Origin: Paramecium sonneborni | Taxonomy: Eukaryota; Ciliophora; Oligohymenophorea; Peniculida; Parameciidae | Length of the DNA: 64,000 bases | Direction of reading: 5' to 3' | Assembly: GCA_905182985.1 (NCBI GenBank) | Contig: CAJJDN010000065.1 | Location: 276,522-340,521, forward strand | Shown here: piece after piece, positions 24,391-37,469 of the stretch | Numbering within the stretch: position 1 is the first letter of the stretch | How the letters are laid out: each line of letters starts with the position of its first letter | Translations under genes and position numbers: made by a program | Notes under the pieces: generated by a model | Databases searched by the model: none | The model's input: only the letters and a program-made list of their open reading frames with translations | Told to the model about the DNA's origin: nothing

Positions 24391-26807
24391 TCAACTTCCT
24401 TTTAATTTTGAAATTCCTCCAAATATTAGAGGAATAACAGCCTGATTAAATGTTCTAAAGACCCATTAAAATGCTAATTTAGGCAAGCTATGGAGACCTA
24501 TAAAGTAATAATTATTGTTATATAATACCTATAGCAATACAAAATCCAACAAAACATAAGATAATCAATATTGGATACAGAAATAGTGGATTGCCCATCC
24601 ATCTTAAAACATCATCATACATAAAGAATAACAATAAGAACCAAAATGGTTTTGGTATATTTTAAAGGAAGTCTTATTTCTAAAAAATTAATTCATATTT
24701 ATTATTACATGTTTTTAAATTGCATCTTAATATTAAACATCAATATCTTCTGCCAATTACATTTTTACTTAAGTATAAAAAACTTCATTTAGTACTATAT
24801 CATCAGAATCTGTATCTGATGCTATTTAATATTATATTTTTTGACCCGAAGGAATTATTAGAGTTTTTGCCTTTTGTTTCATTGTAAATTATTGTCTAAT
24901 AAATTTAATTTTTCTTATTCTCAATAATTCTAATAATGAAAACACTTTGTCTCTTGCTTCTGTATAAATGTGAAAGATTTCTTCTTCTGTCAATTTCTAC
25001 CAATTTCTTGGTTATCCATCTGAAGCTCTAACAAATTAAGATTTAAATTATTAAAATAATTAATCTTTAAATCTACCACTAGCTACTGCTATTACTTATT
25101 TTAGATTATAAAAACTATCTTCTTCAAATTTATTTAAATAATCTTCAACCTATTTTAATTAGACTCTCAATCCTAATAATAATATCTCGTATTTTTAATA
25201 TTTATCTTAAATCATAGAATAATAATCCATTTCTATTTATAACCAAAATTTTGGTGATATATTTAAAACTTATTAACTTACAATCTTGTCACATTCTGAT
25301 TTAATTATATTGTCTAATTATTATTTAAAAGTTGCTAATTAAGCTTCTACAAATTATTTTGTATGATTATCAAACTATTATTTAAAATATCTAATATGAT
25401 CCTCTTCTTGCCATTATCCTACTTCTATTACAGATTTTGTTATTTTTTCTTCAAATTATAATTTTAATAAATCCAATTCATTTAATTTATCTGGTAAATT
25501 ATAAATACCTAATCCATTAAATAATTTTATTACTTTCTTTTTTTAATTATTCAAGATTTTCAGCTAACAATTCCATATAATAATGTTTGAGTTATTCTGT
25601 TTATTTTTAAAAGAATGTATAAAATCTATTAATTAATTCATCTTTTAATTCTTTTTCTTTTTCTTTGTAAACTTCAATATGATAATCTCTAGCATCTTTA
25701 TCATATATTTTTCTAGCCTTATTTAATATTGTTTAACATTCTTATCCAAAATTATCAACATATTTAATTCTTACTCTATTCTATAAATCCTATTATTATT
25801 TAAATATATAATAATTTTACTTCATTTAATTATTTCACTCCTTCCAATGCCTCTAATTTTATTTATTAACATCTCATATTGGAAATTAGAATTTTCTCAT
25901 TTGGTAAATTTAAATCTTTATTATTTGATATCACTTCCCAAATATTTGATAAATATTATGGCATATCAGACCATCTAACATTTTTTTCATAATCAAAATT
26001 TTAAAAAATAAAATTAGGATCTTGTTAATTTGCTAATTTAGAATGAAGTTAATTTGTTTATTCAGCAAATTCTTTTTTCATTTTGTAATATACTAATGTA
26101 AATACTTAAACACTAAATAATTCATGAAAATCTGTCTCTTTATATTAATCAGGCTATTATAAATAGAATTAATACTTTTGGAATCTCTTTCCAAATATTC
26201 AATAAATAACCATTCAATCTACGAGAAGCTTCATCATAATTTGCATCTTCATCCCAATCTCTAACAACAAAGATAATATGTTTAACTGTGTCCTATTAAA
26301 ACAATTTTAGATTCTATTGCATAATTATTTTTATGATTGATAATTGACAACTTGTATGTTAACCTAATGCATTAAGAAAAACATTTATTATAAAACAATG
26401 TGACATTGCCAAAGCCATTAATGCTGTTTAATTTTCAACCATCTAATAAACTTTTAATTATTATTAAATACATTTTCCCCTGATTTACGCTCTACAGAGT
26501 CTGATCCTTCAACATCTAGTACTACAACATTATTTTAGACATCTTTTGAAATCCAAATACCAACTGTTGTTTAACCTACACTTTATTATCTATTCTAGAC
26601 ATCAAATTTTGTTCCAAATAACTAATTTAGCAATGTACTCTTTCCTGTACTTTGACTACCTATTATTGACACAATATTGTAATTTTTCCCTATTTCACTT
26701 ATACCTGAATTTTTCACAAAATCCACAAGCTAATCTCTATCTAATTTTTTATCTTCTAAAGCCTTTTTGTCAATAAGATGGTATCTGTCTCCATAATTCT
26801 CAATCAT
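24391..26807 (-). CDS. SEY1: SEY1/RHD3-type dynamin-like GTPase (ER membrane fusion)
   Basis: Starts at ATG 26807 (MIENYGDRYHLID) and ends at TGA 24391..24393, with several short introns; the last is 24498..24528 (31 nt). The coding length suits the 760-800 residues usual for SEY1/RHD3. This atlastin-like GTPase tethers and fuses ER tubules. Visible motifs: G1 SIIGSQSTGKSTLLNQLFGT, G2 region QTTVGIWISK, G3 VVLDVEGSDSVER, and the RDWDEDAN guanine-specificity region. A long helical bundle follows. Two closely spaced hydrophobic segments near the C-terminus (PKPFWFLLLFFMYDDVLRWM and NPLFLYPILIILCFVGFCIA) form the ER hairpin. The short C-terminal helix is LPKLAFQWVFRTFNQ. Internal intron positions were not all resolved. 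Confidence 0.9.
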
Positions 26808-27429
26808 TAAATTATTTAATAAACACGTTCTTTTACAAACACTATTAATTACTCAAAATTAATTTAATTATATATTATATCATTTTTCACAATTCATACT
26901 ATAATCATTATTTACAATCCAAATCAATTTATTTAATAATATCATATAAACTTATATTTCAAGTCTTAATCCATGTAGACTAAATCAGATATTCTCATTT
27001 AAAAGCCATTTTTTCTATTTCCAAACGACTCATTATTATGGAATTTTTATTGGATAAATCATCAACAAAGTTTTATCAAAAGCATTTTATGATTAATATT
27101 TCCTTTTTTTCGGATTTTTATCTAGAAGAAAACACTTTAACAAATTAAATTTATTTTATCTCCTTTTTAAGTCATTTTCAAGACTATCAATGGAATACTT
27201 TTTACAATTTTAATCATATTACCTTAATTATTCATTAATATTTAGGAATAAATATAATATGTTTTGATAATATTTTTTATTCGTAATTTGAAACACAATA
27301 TTTTTTAATAAATTTTGATCCTTTGAATGAAATTGGTACATATATATTGGAAATCCAAACATTAATATTTTTATATTTATTTTTTCCAACTATTAAAATG
27401 TAATTATATATATATTATATTTTAGAAAT
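26808..27429. other. Spacer upstream of SEY1 with one long low-confidence ORF
   Basis: About 620 bp of A/T-rich sequence. A plus-strand frame starting at ATG 27038 stays open to TGA at 27578..27580 (180 codons) and runs into the repeated segment. Its composition is dominated by F, I, L, Y and N, as expected from AT-rich non-coding DNA read in a code with one stop, although a stretch such as LSHFQDYQWNTFYNFNHIT looks less random. I leave it as an unproven ORF. Confidence 0.3.
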
Positions 27430-28597
27430 CCGTTTTCATTAAATCCAAAATTTAATAAAAAAGTTGATTCTTTTAAAGATTTTATAAAATATTTTAAAAT
27501 TTTAAATCAGAATATGCTTTTATTAAATCTTATTGCATTCTTTAAAAAAATTTCAAAATTTCTTTTTATTCTATAAATGATGAAATTATTTACTTTAATT
27601 AATAAATAAACACTTGAAAATAAAATGTAATGCTATTTTATGTAAATTAAATCTTTTTCAAGTTTGAGCGTAAAGTAATTGTGACATTGGTAATTTTTTC
27701 ATTCAAAAGTTAGATTTTTATTATGAATACAGGAACAAAATTAATCTATTAGTGTTTATCAAAACCTATTGTAAGTTTAGGCTTTGTATTTTTAGCAATA
27801 TTGAAGGTTAAGTTTACAAAAATTATTAAGCATTTATTTTAAGACTTTTTCTTTATTTAGTAATTATTAAATTCATTACTTTTCTCTATTAAATTATGAT
27901 GAATAACAATTTTGGAAAATAAAGATGACTTATAATATATATTGGTAATTATTTTCAAATTATAAGGATAAACTTTTTTCTGATAGATAAAATAATATTA
28001 CTTAGCCATGTTTTAGTTTAGAAAATCTTAATTGATTTATAAAAAATTTGGATTAAAATATTGCTTTAATAAATTAAGAATGAGAAATTAAAAAATTGAT
28101 TTCTATAATGTTGAAGAGTTAAATTTTAATTTCTTTATATAAATGATTAAATATTAAAAAAAAAATAAATTCATAAACATATGAATTTTAAGTTTTTTAT
28201 TAAAATTGAATCAATTTGTTTTCCAAAATAGTTGTTTTAATATGAGATCACTATCTTGATAATATTTTATGTTATATTAAATTATTTTTTTTTATAACAA
28301 GAAGATTAAAAGTTGGAGCGTAATTTATGAAAGAGTTTTCTATCTTTTCTACATAGATAATTATAAAATTAAATGAAATATCGCATTTTAGTTTTAGAAA
28401 GTAAAATTTATTATAATAAAAAATTAAAAAATGAAAGAAAAAAATACTCTCATCCCTGGATATGAAGCAAAATTATTGTCTGAATAAAGTGAATTAAATT
28501 TTTTAAGTTCAAGGGTGAACTACAGTAAATCAATATTTCCAAAGACATCCCCATTTTAAGCTGATTTTTATTTTTTTCCTACAAACGAGAAAAAGCA
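27430..28597. repeat. First copy of an identical 1168-bp segment flanking an N gap
   Basis: The sequence beginning CCGTTTTCATTAAATCC at 27430 and ending GAGAAAAAGCA at 28597 recurs, as far as I can check by eye without a single difference, at 28635..29802. The offset is 1205 bp. The segment holds the upstream region and the first 55 codons of the K+ channel gene at 29636. The identity of non-coding A/T-rich sequence on both sides of an N run suggests one genomic segment placed twice by the assembler. Confidence 0.9.
28431..28597 (+). pseudogene. Duplicate 5' fragment of the downstream K+ channel gene, cut by the gap
   Basis: The fragment begins MKEKNTLIPGYEAKLL and follows the same 55 codons as the intact gene at 29636, then stops at the N run. 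Because it is base-for-base identical it is most likely an assembly duplicate rather than a decayed gene copy. Confidence 0.6.
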
Positions 28598-28634
28598 NNN
28601 NNNNNNNNNNNNNNNNNNNNNNNNNNNNNNNNNN
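28598..28634. other. Assembly gap (37 N)
   Basis: A run of 37 undetermined bases joining two copies of the same sequence. The true distance is unknown and may be negative, meaning the flanking contigs overlap. Confidence 0.98.
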
Positions 28635-29802
28635 CCGTTTTCATTAAATCCAAAATTTAATAAAAAAGTTGATTCTTTTAAAGATTTTATAAAATATTTT
28701 AAAATTTTAAATCAGAATATGCTTTTATTAAATCTTATTGCATTCTTTAAAAAAATTTCAAAATTTCTTTTTATTCTATAAATGATGAAATTATTTACTT
28801 TAATTAATAAATAAACACTTGAAAATAAAATGTAATGCTATTTTATGTAAATTAAATCTTTTTCAAGTTTGAGCGTAAAGTAATTGTGACATTGGTAATT
28901 TTTTCATTCAAAAGTTAGATTTTTATTATGAATACAGGAACAAAATTAATCTATTAGTGTTTATCAAAACCTATTGTAAGTTTAGGCTTTGTATTTTTAG
29001 CAATATTGAAGGTTAAGTTTACAAAAATTATTAAGCATTTATTTTAAGACTTTTTCTTTATTTAGTAATTATTAAATTCATTACTTTTCTCTATTAAATT
29101 ATGATGAATAACAATTTTGGAAAATAAAGATGACTTATAATATATATTGGTAATTATTTTCAAATTATAAGGATAAACTTTTTTCTGATAGATAAAATAA
29201 TATTACTTAGCCATGTTTTAGTTTAGAAAATCTTAATTGATTTATAAAAAATTTGGATTAAAATATTGCTTTAATAAATTAAGAATGAGAAATTAAAAAA
29301 TTGATTTCTATAATGTTGAAGAGTTAAATTTTAATTTCTTTATATAAATGATTAAATATTAAAAAAAAAATAAATTCATAAACATATGAATTTTAAGTTT
29401 TTTATTAAAATTGAATCAATTTGTTTTCCAAAATAGTTGTTTTAATATGAGATCACTATCTTGATAATATTTTATGTTATATTAAATTATTTTTTTTTAT
29501 AACAAGAAGATTAAAAGTTGGAGCGTAATTTATGAAAGAGTTTTCTATCTTTTCTACATAGATAATTATAAAATTAAATGAAATATCGCATTTTAGTTTT
29601 AGAAAGTAAAATTTATTATAATAAAAAATTAAAAAATGAAAGAAAAAAATACTCTCATCCCTGGATATGAAGCAAAATTATTGTCTGAATAAAGTGAATT
29701 AAATTTTTTAAGTTCAAGGGTGAACTACAGTAAATCAATATTTCCAAAGACATCCCCATTTTAAGCTGATTTTTATTTTTTTCCTACAAACGAGAAAAAG
29801 CA
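28635..29802. repeat. Second copy of the 1168-bp segment
   Basis: Matches 27430..28597. Here the sequence continues without interruption into the intact K+ channel gene. Positions 28635..29635 hold the upstream region: A/T-rich, with a 58-codon open frame (28928..29104; first copy 27723..27899) starting MNTGTKLIYQCLSKPI that I cannot judge. Confidence 0.9.
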
Positions 29803-32328
29803 GTTCAATTATGAAAAGAAAAATGAATTTGTGAGGAAATTTGTAGATAACATGTTAGATCTAATATGGAAAGTGAAAAAAATAAAAAATTTTCATTTGA
29901 CCTTAATAGGAGACTAAGGGTCTTCAGATGAATTTATTTAAAAAAAAAAGTCATCCACGTTTACTTAATTAAATCAAAAACACTTAAGACTTATTTTAGA
30001 TTTAGAATAAACAATAAAGAATAAGGTGGAAAAACTACCTTTAATACATCCTGGTTAATATATAAAAGTTATTTGGGATATAGTAGCTGTAATTGCAAGA
30101 TTATATTTTTTGTATATAATCCCTATTGATTTAGCTTGGGTTACTTAATAATTTATATTTCATGATTTTAAATACATTTCAATACTGTTTCTGCTTATTT
30201 TAATTTTTGATTTGTTAATTAGTTTAAATACAGTTTACTTTTAAAATGGAGAAGCTGTTACATCTAGAATTATGATTGTGAAACACAGTCTTTATAACAC
30301 CTATGGATTATAGTGGTTATCAGTATTTTAATTATTAATTTATTTCATAATTGACAGATATATAAATATATCATTAGATATTGATAATAATGTAATAAAT
30401 ATAGGTTTGCTAATATTTTTAGTTCATCATAAAACAATAATAAATTATGCAAAAAATTATGAGGAAGGATTAAATATCTCTAAAAAAACATCATCTATAT
30501 TTGCTTTATTTAAATTGATAGCTTTTTTATTTTATGTGATTCATTTATTTTCTTGTTTTTGGTTTTGGGTAAATTATTAATAATAATTTAGGTTGGAAGA
30601 TATAGTATCGAGAATTATGATGGAAAGAGTTGGATTATGTCAACTAATATGTTTGAATAGCATTGGAATACATAATATCTTTAATCCTTTTATTATACAG
30701 CAGTAACAATCTTCACAGTTGGATATGGAGATGTAACTCCATAATCTAACATAGAGAAAGTAGTGACTATTGTGTTAATAATGATATCTAGTATTTAGCT
30801 TCCTTATAGTGTTAATACAGTTGGAAATATAATTACAGAAATGACAGCATTTTCAGAAGAAAGAAAAAGGAAGTTAAGGATTATCAATTCTTATATGAAT
30901 AAGGGTAGGATGTCAACTGGTTTATAAATGTAAATCAGATAATATCTTACATATTATTGGGAAAACATAGTTATATCTTAATCTGAAGAAGAGAAAGAGA
31001 TAATCGATAGTTTATCTGAGTTTTTGAGACAATAATTAATTACTGAAGCTCATTAGAAAATATTTGATTAATGCACATTGTTTAAGATACCATTTAGTGA
31101 ATTATTCAAACAACAATTAATTAAAGAAGTAGAGGAAGTGCTTCTTACTCCTGAATAAGACTTAAAATCAGCAAATGATATTTTTTTGTATTATATAGAA
31201 GATGGTTCAATTTAAATTTGTTTATAATAAGGTAGAAAGATTAATTTAGGAGTTGTTAATAAAGGAGCTTCAATAGGTATAAAGAACTTTATAATGGGAA
31301 CTGAGTCTTTAGAGACCTATAAAAGTGTTGGATTTACGAAGGCAATGGTTTTAAAAAGGAAAAACTTTCTTAAAATATTATAAGAGCACCCAGATGATTA
31401 AGAATTATTTTGTGCTGTAAGAGATAAAATGGTTTTATATTAAGATGATTAATATTTTACTGTTTCTTGTTTTTCATGTGGAAAGGAATCTCATAAATTA
31501 ATTGAATGCCCATTAATTAAATTTGTACCAAATAAGGAATTTATTATTAAAAAATATCTTTTTCCCCAAAAATAATCTAGCAAACCATATGTAAGAACAA
31601 AAAAAAAAACAAAATCATTAATCCTAGATAAAAAAAGACTTGAATAGTCAGCTCTTTTAATCTAAAAAGAAGATCCTATTTTATTTTAGTTATATAAATT
31701 TGATAATATGTATAATATAGATGAAGAATAATAATAAAAACGAAACATAAGATTAGCAACTTCATTTTAACACATTGATAATTAAAATCCATAAATTAAA
31801 AAGAGAGAGAGATATTTTTCAATATAAGATTAGAATTAAAAAATAATTAAAAAAAAATTTTAGCGTCTTGTCAATAAATTGATATCAATAAATAAAATAT
31901 ATCCTTATTTTTTAATTTAAACATATGTTCAATATGAAAAATAGATTGAATAACGATAAATTAATATGACCTTATAAATTTTGGAATAAAGATGTAAGAA
32001 TATTCTATAATTTGATAACAAACAGTTTTAAAAATATTCTAGTGATATGTCATTAATTATATAAAAATTATCAAATAAATAGTATATTGATGATTAAGAT
32101 TTTGAAAGTCCATAAACATTTAAGTTTTATTTTAGAAAAGATAATTTTTCAGTGGTCAAATAGAAAAATTTTCTCTAAAATTTAAGTATTTTAAAAAAGT
32201 TTATCTAATATGTCCAATACCCAGGAGATTTAATTAGATAATTTAACTTAACTTAAATTGGATTTTTCTTATTAATGAGTAGAAGAAAGCCAGTGATATG
32301 TTTTTCAGCTGACCATATTATAAAATGA
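29636..32328 (+). CDS. K+ channel with degenerate CNBD and CCHC zinc knuckle (tandem copy 1)
   Basis: 889 residues; one 23-nt intron at 30569..30591. Layout: polar N-terminus (about 125 residues), S1-S6, pore filter FTVGYGDVTPQSNIEK (near 30711..30755), C-linker, CNBD-like fold, zinc knuckle, long basic Q-rich tail. The S4-equivalent, between INIGLLIFLVHHKTIIN and YEEGLN, lacks the regular arginine ladder, so voltage sensing may be weak or absent. The CNBD keeps the framework (GASIGIKNFIMGTESLETYK, GFTKAMVLKRKNFLKIL) but not the GE and RTA/RSA phosphate-binding residues, so cyclic-nucleotide binding is doubtful. It is followed by a canonical CX2CX4HX4C motif, CFSCGKESHKLIEC (31468..31509). 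Same orientation and close paralogue of the next gene. Confidence 0.88.
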
Positions 32329-32646
32329 TATGTATTAATGGTTTATATTTAAAAATAATATATATTAAGTGGCTTTTATAAATTAACTCATTAATTAAGG
32401 AAGTTCAGTCGGTTTTATTTATTTAGAATTAGATAAATTTATTTTAATTATTCCTATAAAAAATAATTGATTAAAATAAATAAAATTTAATTTAACTTGA
32501 TTTTATAAAGTTTTATATTAAAATGAGATTGAGTATAATAAAACTAAAAATAGCAAATAAATTATAAATGCTATTAATGAGTTATATAAGGAATAAACAT
32601 TTTGAATGTTGACAGCTTAATAAAAAATATAATTTTTAGAATTTTA
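32329..32646. other. Spacer between tandem K+ channel genes
   Basis: About 320 bp of A/T-rich sequence between two paralogous channels in the same orientation. No gene is seen. It must hold the terminator of the first and the promoter of the second. Confidence 0.5.
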
Positions 32647-35237
32647 ATGATTTAAGAGATAAAAACCCCGAAGGAGCAAACTCCTTTTATTTCTGAATAT
32701 GATGAAAAGGACAGGCCATTAAGAAAAAACAAAAGCACTCGCCATTTTTTTTCAGACTAAAATAAAAGTCCATCTGAAAAGCAGGAAAGGAAGTTGGTGT
32801 ATGCTAAAAGATTTTTAAATGTATTAAAAAAAAGAGTGGAGGATAAAAGTCTAATATCAAATGAATTGATAGATTATGTAGGTGATAAAGCAGCATAGAA
32901 ACAAAAGAATGGATTTAATCTAAATATAAAGTTGCTTTCCACTCATTTGGAGATGGAAATAAAAATGAAGTTTAAAGAAAAGATGAAATAATTAATAGCT
33001 TCATCTTTTGGGACATTAATACTATGGATATAACGAATAGAATTATTTAAACCAGAATCTCCTGTAAAAGTAATTTGGGATTTTGCATCTTTGATATCTC
33101 GTTTGTACTTTTTGTTTTTAATACCACTTGATGTAGTATGGAATAAGTACTCATTTATGTTTGATATTTACAATATATAATCATTTGTATTTCTGTTGAT
33201 TTTGTTAGGAGATTTATTAGTAGGATTAAATACTTCATATTATACTGAAGGGATTTTGGTAACTGATCGAAAAAAAATAGTAAAACATAACTTTTTAAAG
33301 TGTTATGGATTGGAATGGATGTCAACAATATAAATAATGATATATTTTATATTAACATAGAATGATGAGATTAATGATAAAATAAAAGATTATAGAATAA
33401 ATTTAACATTGATAACATTTTTAGTTCATTATAGTACAATATAGGAATGTTTAATATATTATGAGGAAGGTTTAAATCTAAATAAGAAAGCATCATCAAT
33501 TTTAGAGTTAATAAAATTGGTTGGGATTCTATTTTTTATAGTTCATTTTTTTTCTTGTTTTTGGTTTTATGTATGAATAAATATTAACTTTAGATAGGAG
33601 AATATAGTCATCAAATGTATGGTACAAGTTGGATGGAGAAGATTGTAGATGAGAATTGGACTGTATAATATGTTCATTCAATGTATTTTTCAGCAGTAAC
33701 TATTTTTACAGTTGGATATGGTGATGTGACTCCATAAAGTAATATTGAGAAAATAGTTTGTTGTTTATTTATTGTATGTGCAAGTCTTTAACTTCCATAT
33801 AGTATTAATACAGTTGGAATGATTGTTTAATAAATTACTGAGTATGGAGAAGATAAAAGAAAAAGGTTAAGAATTATAAATTCATTTATGTAAAAGAAAC
33901 AAATTACTTTTAATTTATAAAATGAAATAAGATAGTATTTGAATTATTTTTGGTAATTGAATAAAGAATCAGATGCATAAGATGTTAATATGATAATAAA
34001 TTAATTGGCTGAATCATTAAGAAATAAATTAGTCTAAGAATCTAATGCAATAATCTTAAATTAATGTGCTTTATTTAGATATAGATTTACATCAGCTTTT
34101 AAGGCAGAATTAATAAAGAGTCTAAAAAGGAAGATTATGCCACCTGAAACTATGGTAGCATAAAAAAGTTAATTAATTTATATTGAACAAGGAGAAATAG
34201 ATTTATATGGAGATAAAATGTGTAATTTGAAATTGAGTTCTTTTTCTTAAGGTTCAACATTAGGTTTAATATCATTTTTATTAGGAAATGAAAAATCAGA
34301 AACATATAAAACTCATGGGTTTTCATTAGTAATGACTTTATCTTAGAAAAAATTCTTTCAAATTTTATAGAAATATCCTGCTGATTATGAAATATATTGT
34401 TAAATCAAAGATTATTTGATATTTAATGGTAGTGAAACAAGTATATTTCCTAGAAGATGTTATGTTTGTTAAAACAATTAACATTATTCAAAAGACTGTC
34501 CAACTGTTCATTATGTGCCTGATAGAGAAAAATTAATAAAATAATTAACAATTGATTAATAATAAAGTAGAGCAATCTTTTAAAGACGATTAAGAAAAAT
34601 TGGTAGATTTAAGAAAATTAAGGAATAATTAGAGAAAAATGCATTTATTATTTAATAGTAGAATATTGATATTTTAAAAATTTATGATTTACCTGAGAAA
34701 ATAGAAGAAAATATTAGAATTAATAGTTTAGATGGTTATAAAAATATAAAGAAGGGATTCAATTAAAATAAAGCACTAAAAATGAAGTTTTAAAAATTTG
34801 TTCGTAAGGTAGTATTAATTAATAAATCATATCCTCATTTCATTACAAATGTTTGTTAATAATTTAGATCATGCACAAATTATTTTAGTACAATTTCATA
34901 ATTAAGATAAATGTAGATAAGATATGATTATTTAAAATAAATAGCAGGAATTGATCTACATTTATTGGAAATACTTGATTTTTACATAAAAAAGAATATG
35001 TAAAATCCATTTATAAACAATTTGGAATTTGATTAGCCAAAGAATTTCATTCATTATAATCCAAAATACAATTTCAATAATGTAAAAGTCAATATGGATA
35101 AAAATAAAATGAGAATTGTGACTTAATTTTTATATTATGTTTTTTATCCAGCCTAAATAATAAGATAAGTAAGAGCAACTAAATGTACAGTCGATTTAAT
35201 TACATATAAAAGAAGAAATAATATTATAAAGAAGTGA
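32647..35237 (+). CDS. K+ channel with degenerate CNBD and CCHC zinc knuckle (tandem copy 2)
   Basis: 855 residues; one 23-nt intron at 33571..33593, at the same place (end of S5, after FSCFWFY) as in its neighbour, supporting tandem duplication. Pore filter FTVGYGDVTPQSNIEK is near 33706..33750. As in the neighbour, the S4 region (LTLITFLVHYSTIQECLIYY) lacks an arginine ladder and the nucleotide pocket is degenerate (GSTLGLISFLLGNEKSETYK). A canonical CX2CX4HX4C knuckle, CYVCQNNQHYSKDC (34458..34499), follows at the same distance. The tail is basic and Q/N-rich. The two copies differ widely outside the membrane core, so the duplication is old. Confidence 0.88.
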
Positions 35238-35275
35238 TTAATATAAGTTATTATTATATAAATATAGTAAAATTA

Positions 35276-37469
35276 ATGAAAGCATAACAAGCAGCAACTT
35301 TGTTATTAGAAGAAACACTTTTTCAAGTAGATTTAAGAGCAGAATAACTTAAAAGTTATTTAGAGAAAGTTACTAATACAGTTAATGGTCATTCATCATA
35401 TTTAAATAACTTATAAGTTCAATTGAATCAAGTACTCAAATTATAAGATGTATTAAAATCATTTAATAGTTTTATAGTATGAAACATATTTATAGAGAAC
35501 AGCTAGATCTATGTCTTTACGTGATCAAGAATTTGAACAGTAAGTTTCTTTTCAGTTGGAAAAACCATTAGCTGAAAATGGATCAGATTAAATAGAGAAT
35601 GCTATTTGTATGGTTATAAACAAAGAAAGAGTATTCAGTTAAGGAATGTCATATCTATTTAAACGAAGTAAAGATTGGGAAGCTAAATTAAATAAATTAG
35701 AGAGTGATCTTATGAAAAGAGCATTGAAGGATGAATTAGAAAAGGGTTTGAAGGAACAAAAAACTAAATTGTCAGATCAAATTGAAGATTTGAATAAGAA
35801 GCTTACTAAACGATTTTAGGATTAAGAAAGATTAGCAACTTAAAATTAAAATCAGTTACAATAAAGTATTAATGAATTAGAGAAAAAAACATTATGGAAA
35901 ATAAGTGATTGTGAAAAATTATTGTAGTAAAGAATTAATGATAAATTTGTGGAAACTTCATGTTAAGGTGTTTATGATAGAGTTATGAGAGATATTGCAA
36001 AATAAAAAGATGAAGGAATCAAAGCTGTATAAAATGAAATAGCTGAATTAAAAGCTAAATTTTAATATAATGAAGAAAGAAATTAAGACAATTTTAAATC
36101 ATTGAGAATTTAATTAAAAGAAATGAATGATACTATGTAATAAAAATACACTCCTCTAGAAAAATTTGATTAAACTAAGTAAATTTTAAATGATAGAACT
36201 GTTGATTTATAAAATAAAGTTGGAGAATTGTCTAGAAAAATGGATGCTATTCTTTAGTTAGAAAAATTGATACCATAAATTAAATCTATGGATGATAAAA
36301 TAGCTGAATGTTAATATAGAGGTGAATAAAATAGAAAAGATATAGAAGAATTAAAAATTAAAACTGAAAATTTTGAAGGTTCATCTAAAGGAGGAAAAAG
36401 TGATATTGATCCTCATAAAGTATGTTCTTTAGAAGCAGATATTAAAAGATTAAAGAGTGATTATACTGATTAAGAAAATAAATTAAGATTATTAGAAAAT
36501 GAATTAAAACGAAAAATCGATGTAAATGAATAAAGATTCCTTTAATAATTGAATCTTTTAAAATCAGCTCCTTAATAATAATAATTATCTAAAGAAGATG
36601 TTATATCTATTATTGATAAGGAGATATCATAACCTATGAGCTTATTAAGAGCAAGAATATTGTAAATTATAGGCTAAGCTTGTGGAGAAAACATGTCTTT
36701 TGAAATGTTTATTAGAAATCTTTTAAATGATATTGCTGATTTGAAAAAGAAAATGGAAGGAATTTAAGATCTTGATAAGAAAATGAGAAAGTATATGAAA
36801 TAAATGACATCAAATGATAATACTGATTTGTAGAAACAACTGGCAGAGTATGTATATAAGTTTATACTTTAGAAAAGCAAATGAAGAAGATACTAAAGCT
36901 AAATTCACTGCTTTAGAAGAAAAATATAAAACTATGGCTGAAAATTATGGTATCTTAGCCAAAGGAATGAAAGAATTAGAAGAGTTCTCTAATTATCTTC
37001 AAACATTACTTTAGTAATTATAATTCCTATCTTAAGTGTTAATCAATAAGAGACCGTGAGCATCTTAACTGGAAATCATCGTGTTGTTACATAGAGATGC
37101 TTAGTTTGTTCAGGAAAAACTAAATTAACAAAAACTGTAGATGTAATAATTATTTTTTTAAAATAGAAAAGTTAAGATTTGAATTAAGCTAAATTAGTTA
37201 GGGGAGATTTGAGACCTAAAGATTTGCTTTATGAAAATTCTGAAGTCTATGAACTAAGTATATTTCATTCTCAATTTTAGATCCCAATTAAGTAAACTAT
37301 ACTTCAGATAATTAAAAATATGTTGGAACTACTGTTGGATTCAAATATCCAATGCTTAATTAAAATAAAGCAAGTATTAACGCAATTTCTAATTTCATTT
37401 TTAGATGATCCTTCCTCTAGTTCTGGTAGAATGATTAGACCATAGAGTGCTACATAAAAAAAATATTGA
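35276..37469 (+). CDS. Long coiled-coil protein, 679 residues, with C-terminal CX2C motif
   Basis: Introns at 35450..35477 (28 nt), 36848..36872 (25), 37014..37036 (23, AAG acceptor), 37143..37166 (24), 37258..37280 (23) and 37374..37404 (31); the spliced length divides by three. From about residue 100 to 560 the protein is a nearly continuous K/E/L/Q coiled coil (for example LKDELEKGLKEQKTKLSDQ). The C-terminal 110 residues are different: VSILTGNHRVVTQRCLVCSG has a lone CX2C and a basic character, then a disordered tail with SSSSGRM. Seen in many flagellar or basal-body proteins is a similar plan, but I cannot name the family. It begins 38 bp after the K+ channel stop. Confidence 0.78.

Noticed and set aside
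26546..26776. A 76-codon plus-strand ORF
   Set aside because: Antisense to the GTPase domain of SEY1, whose G1-G3 motifs are unmistakable on the minus strand.
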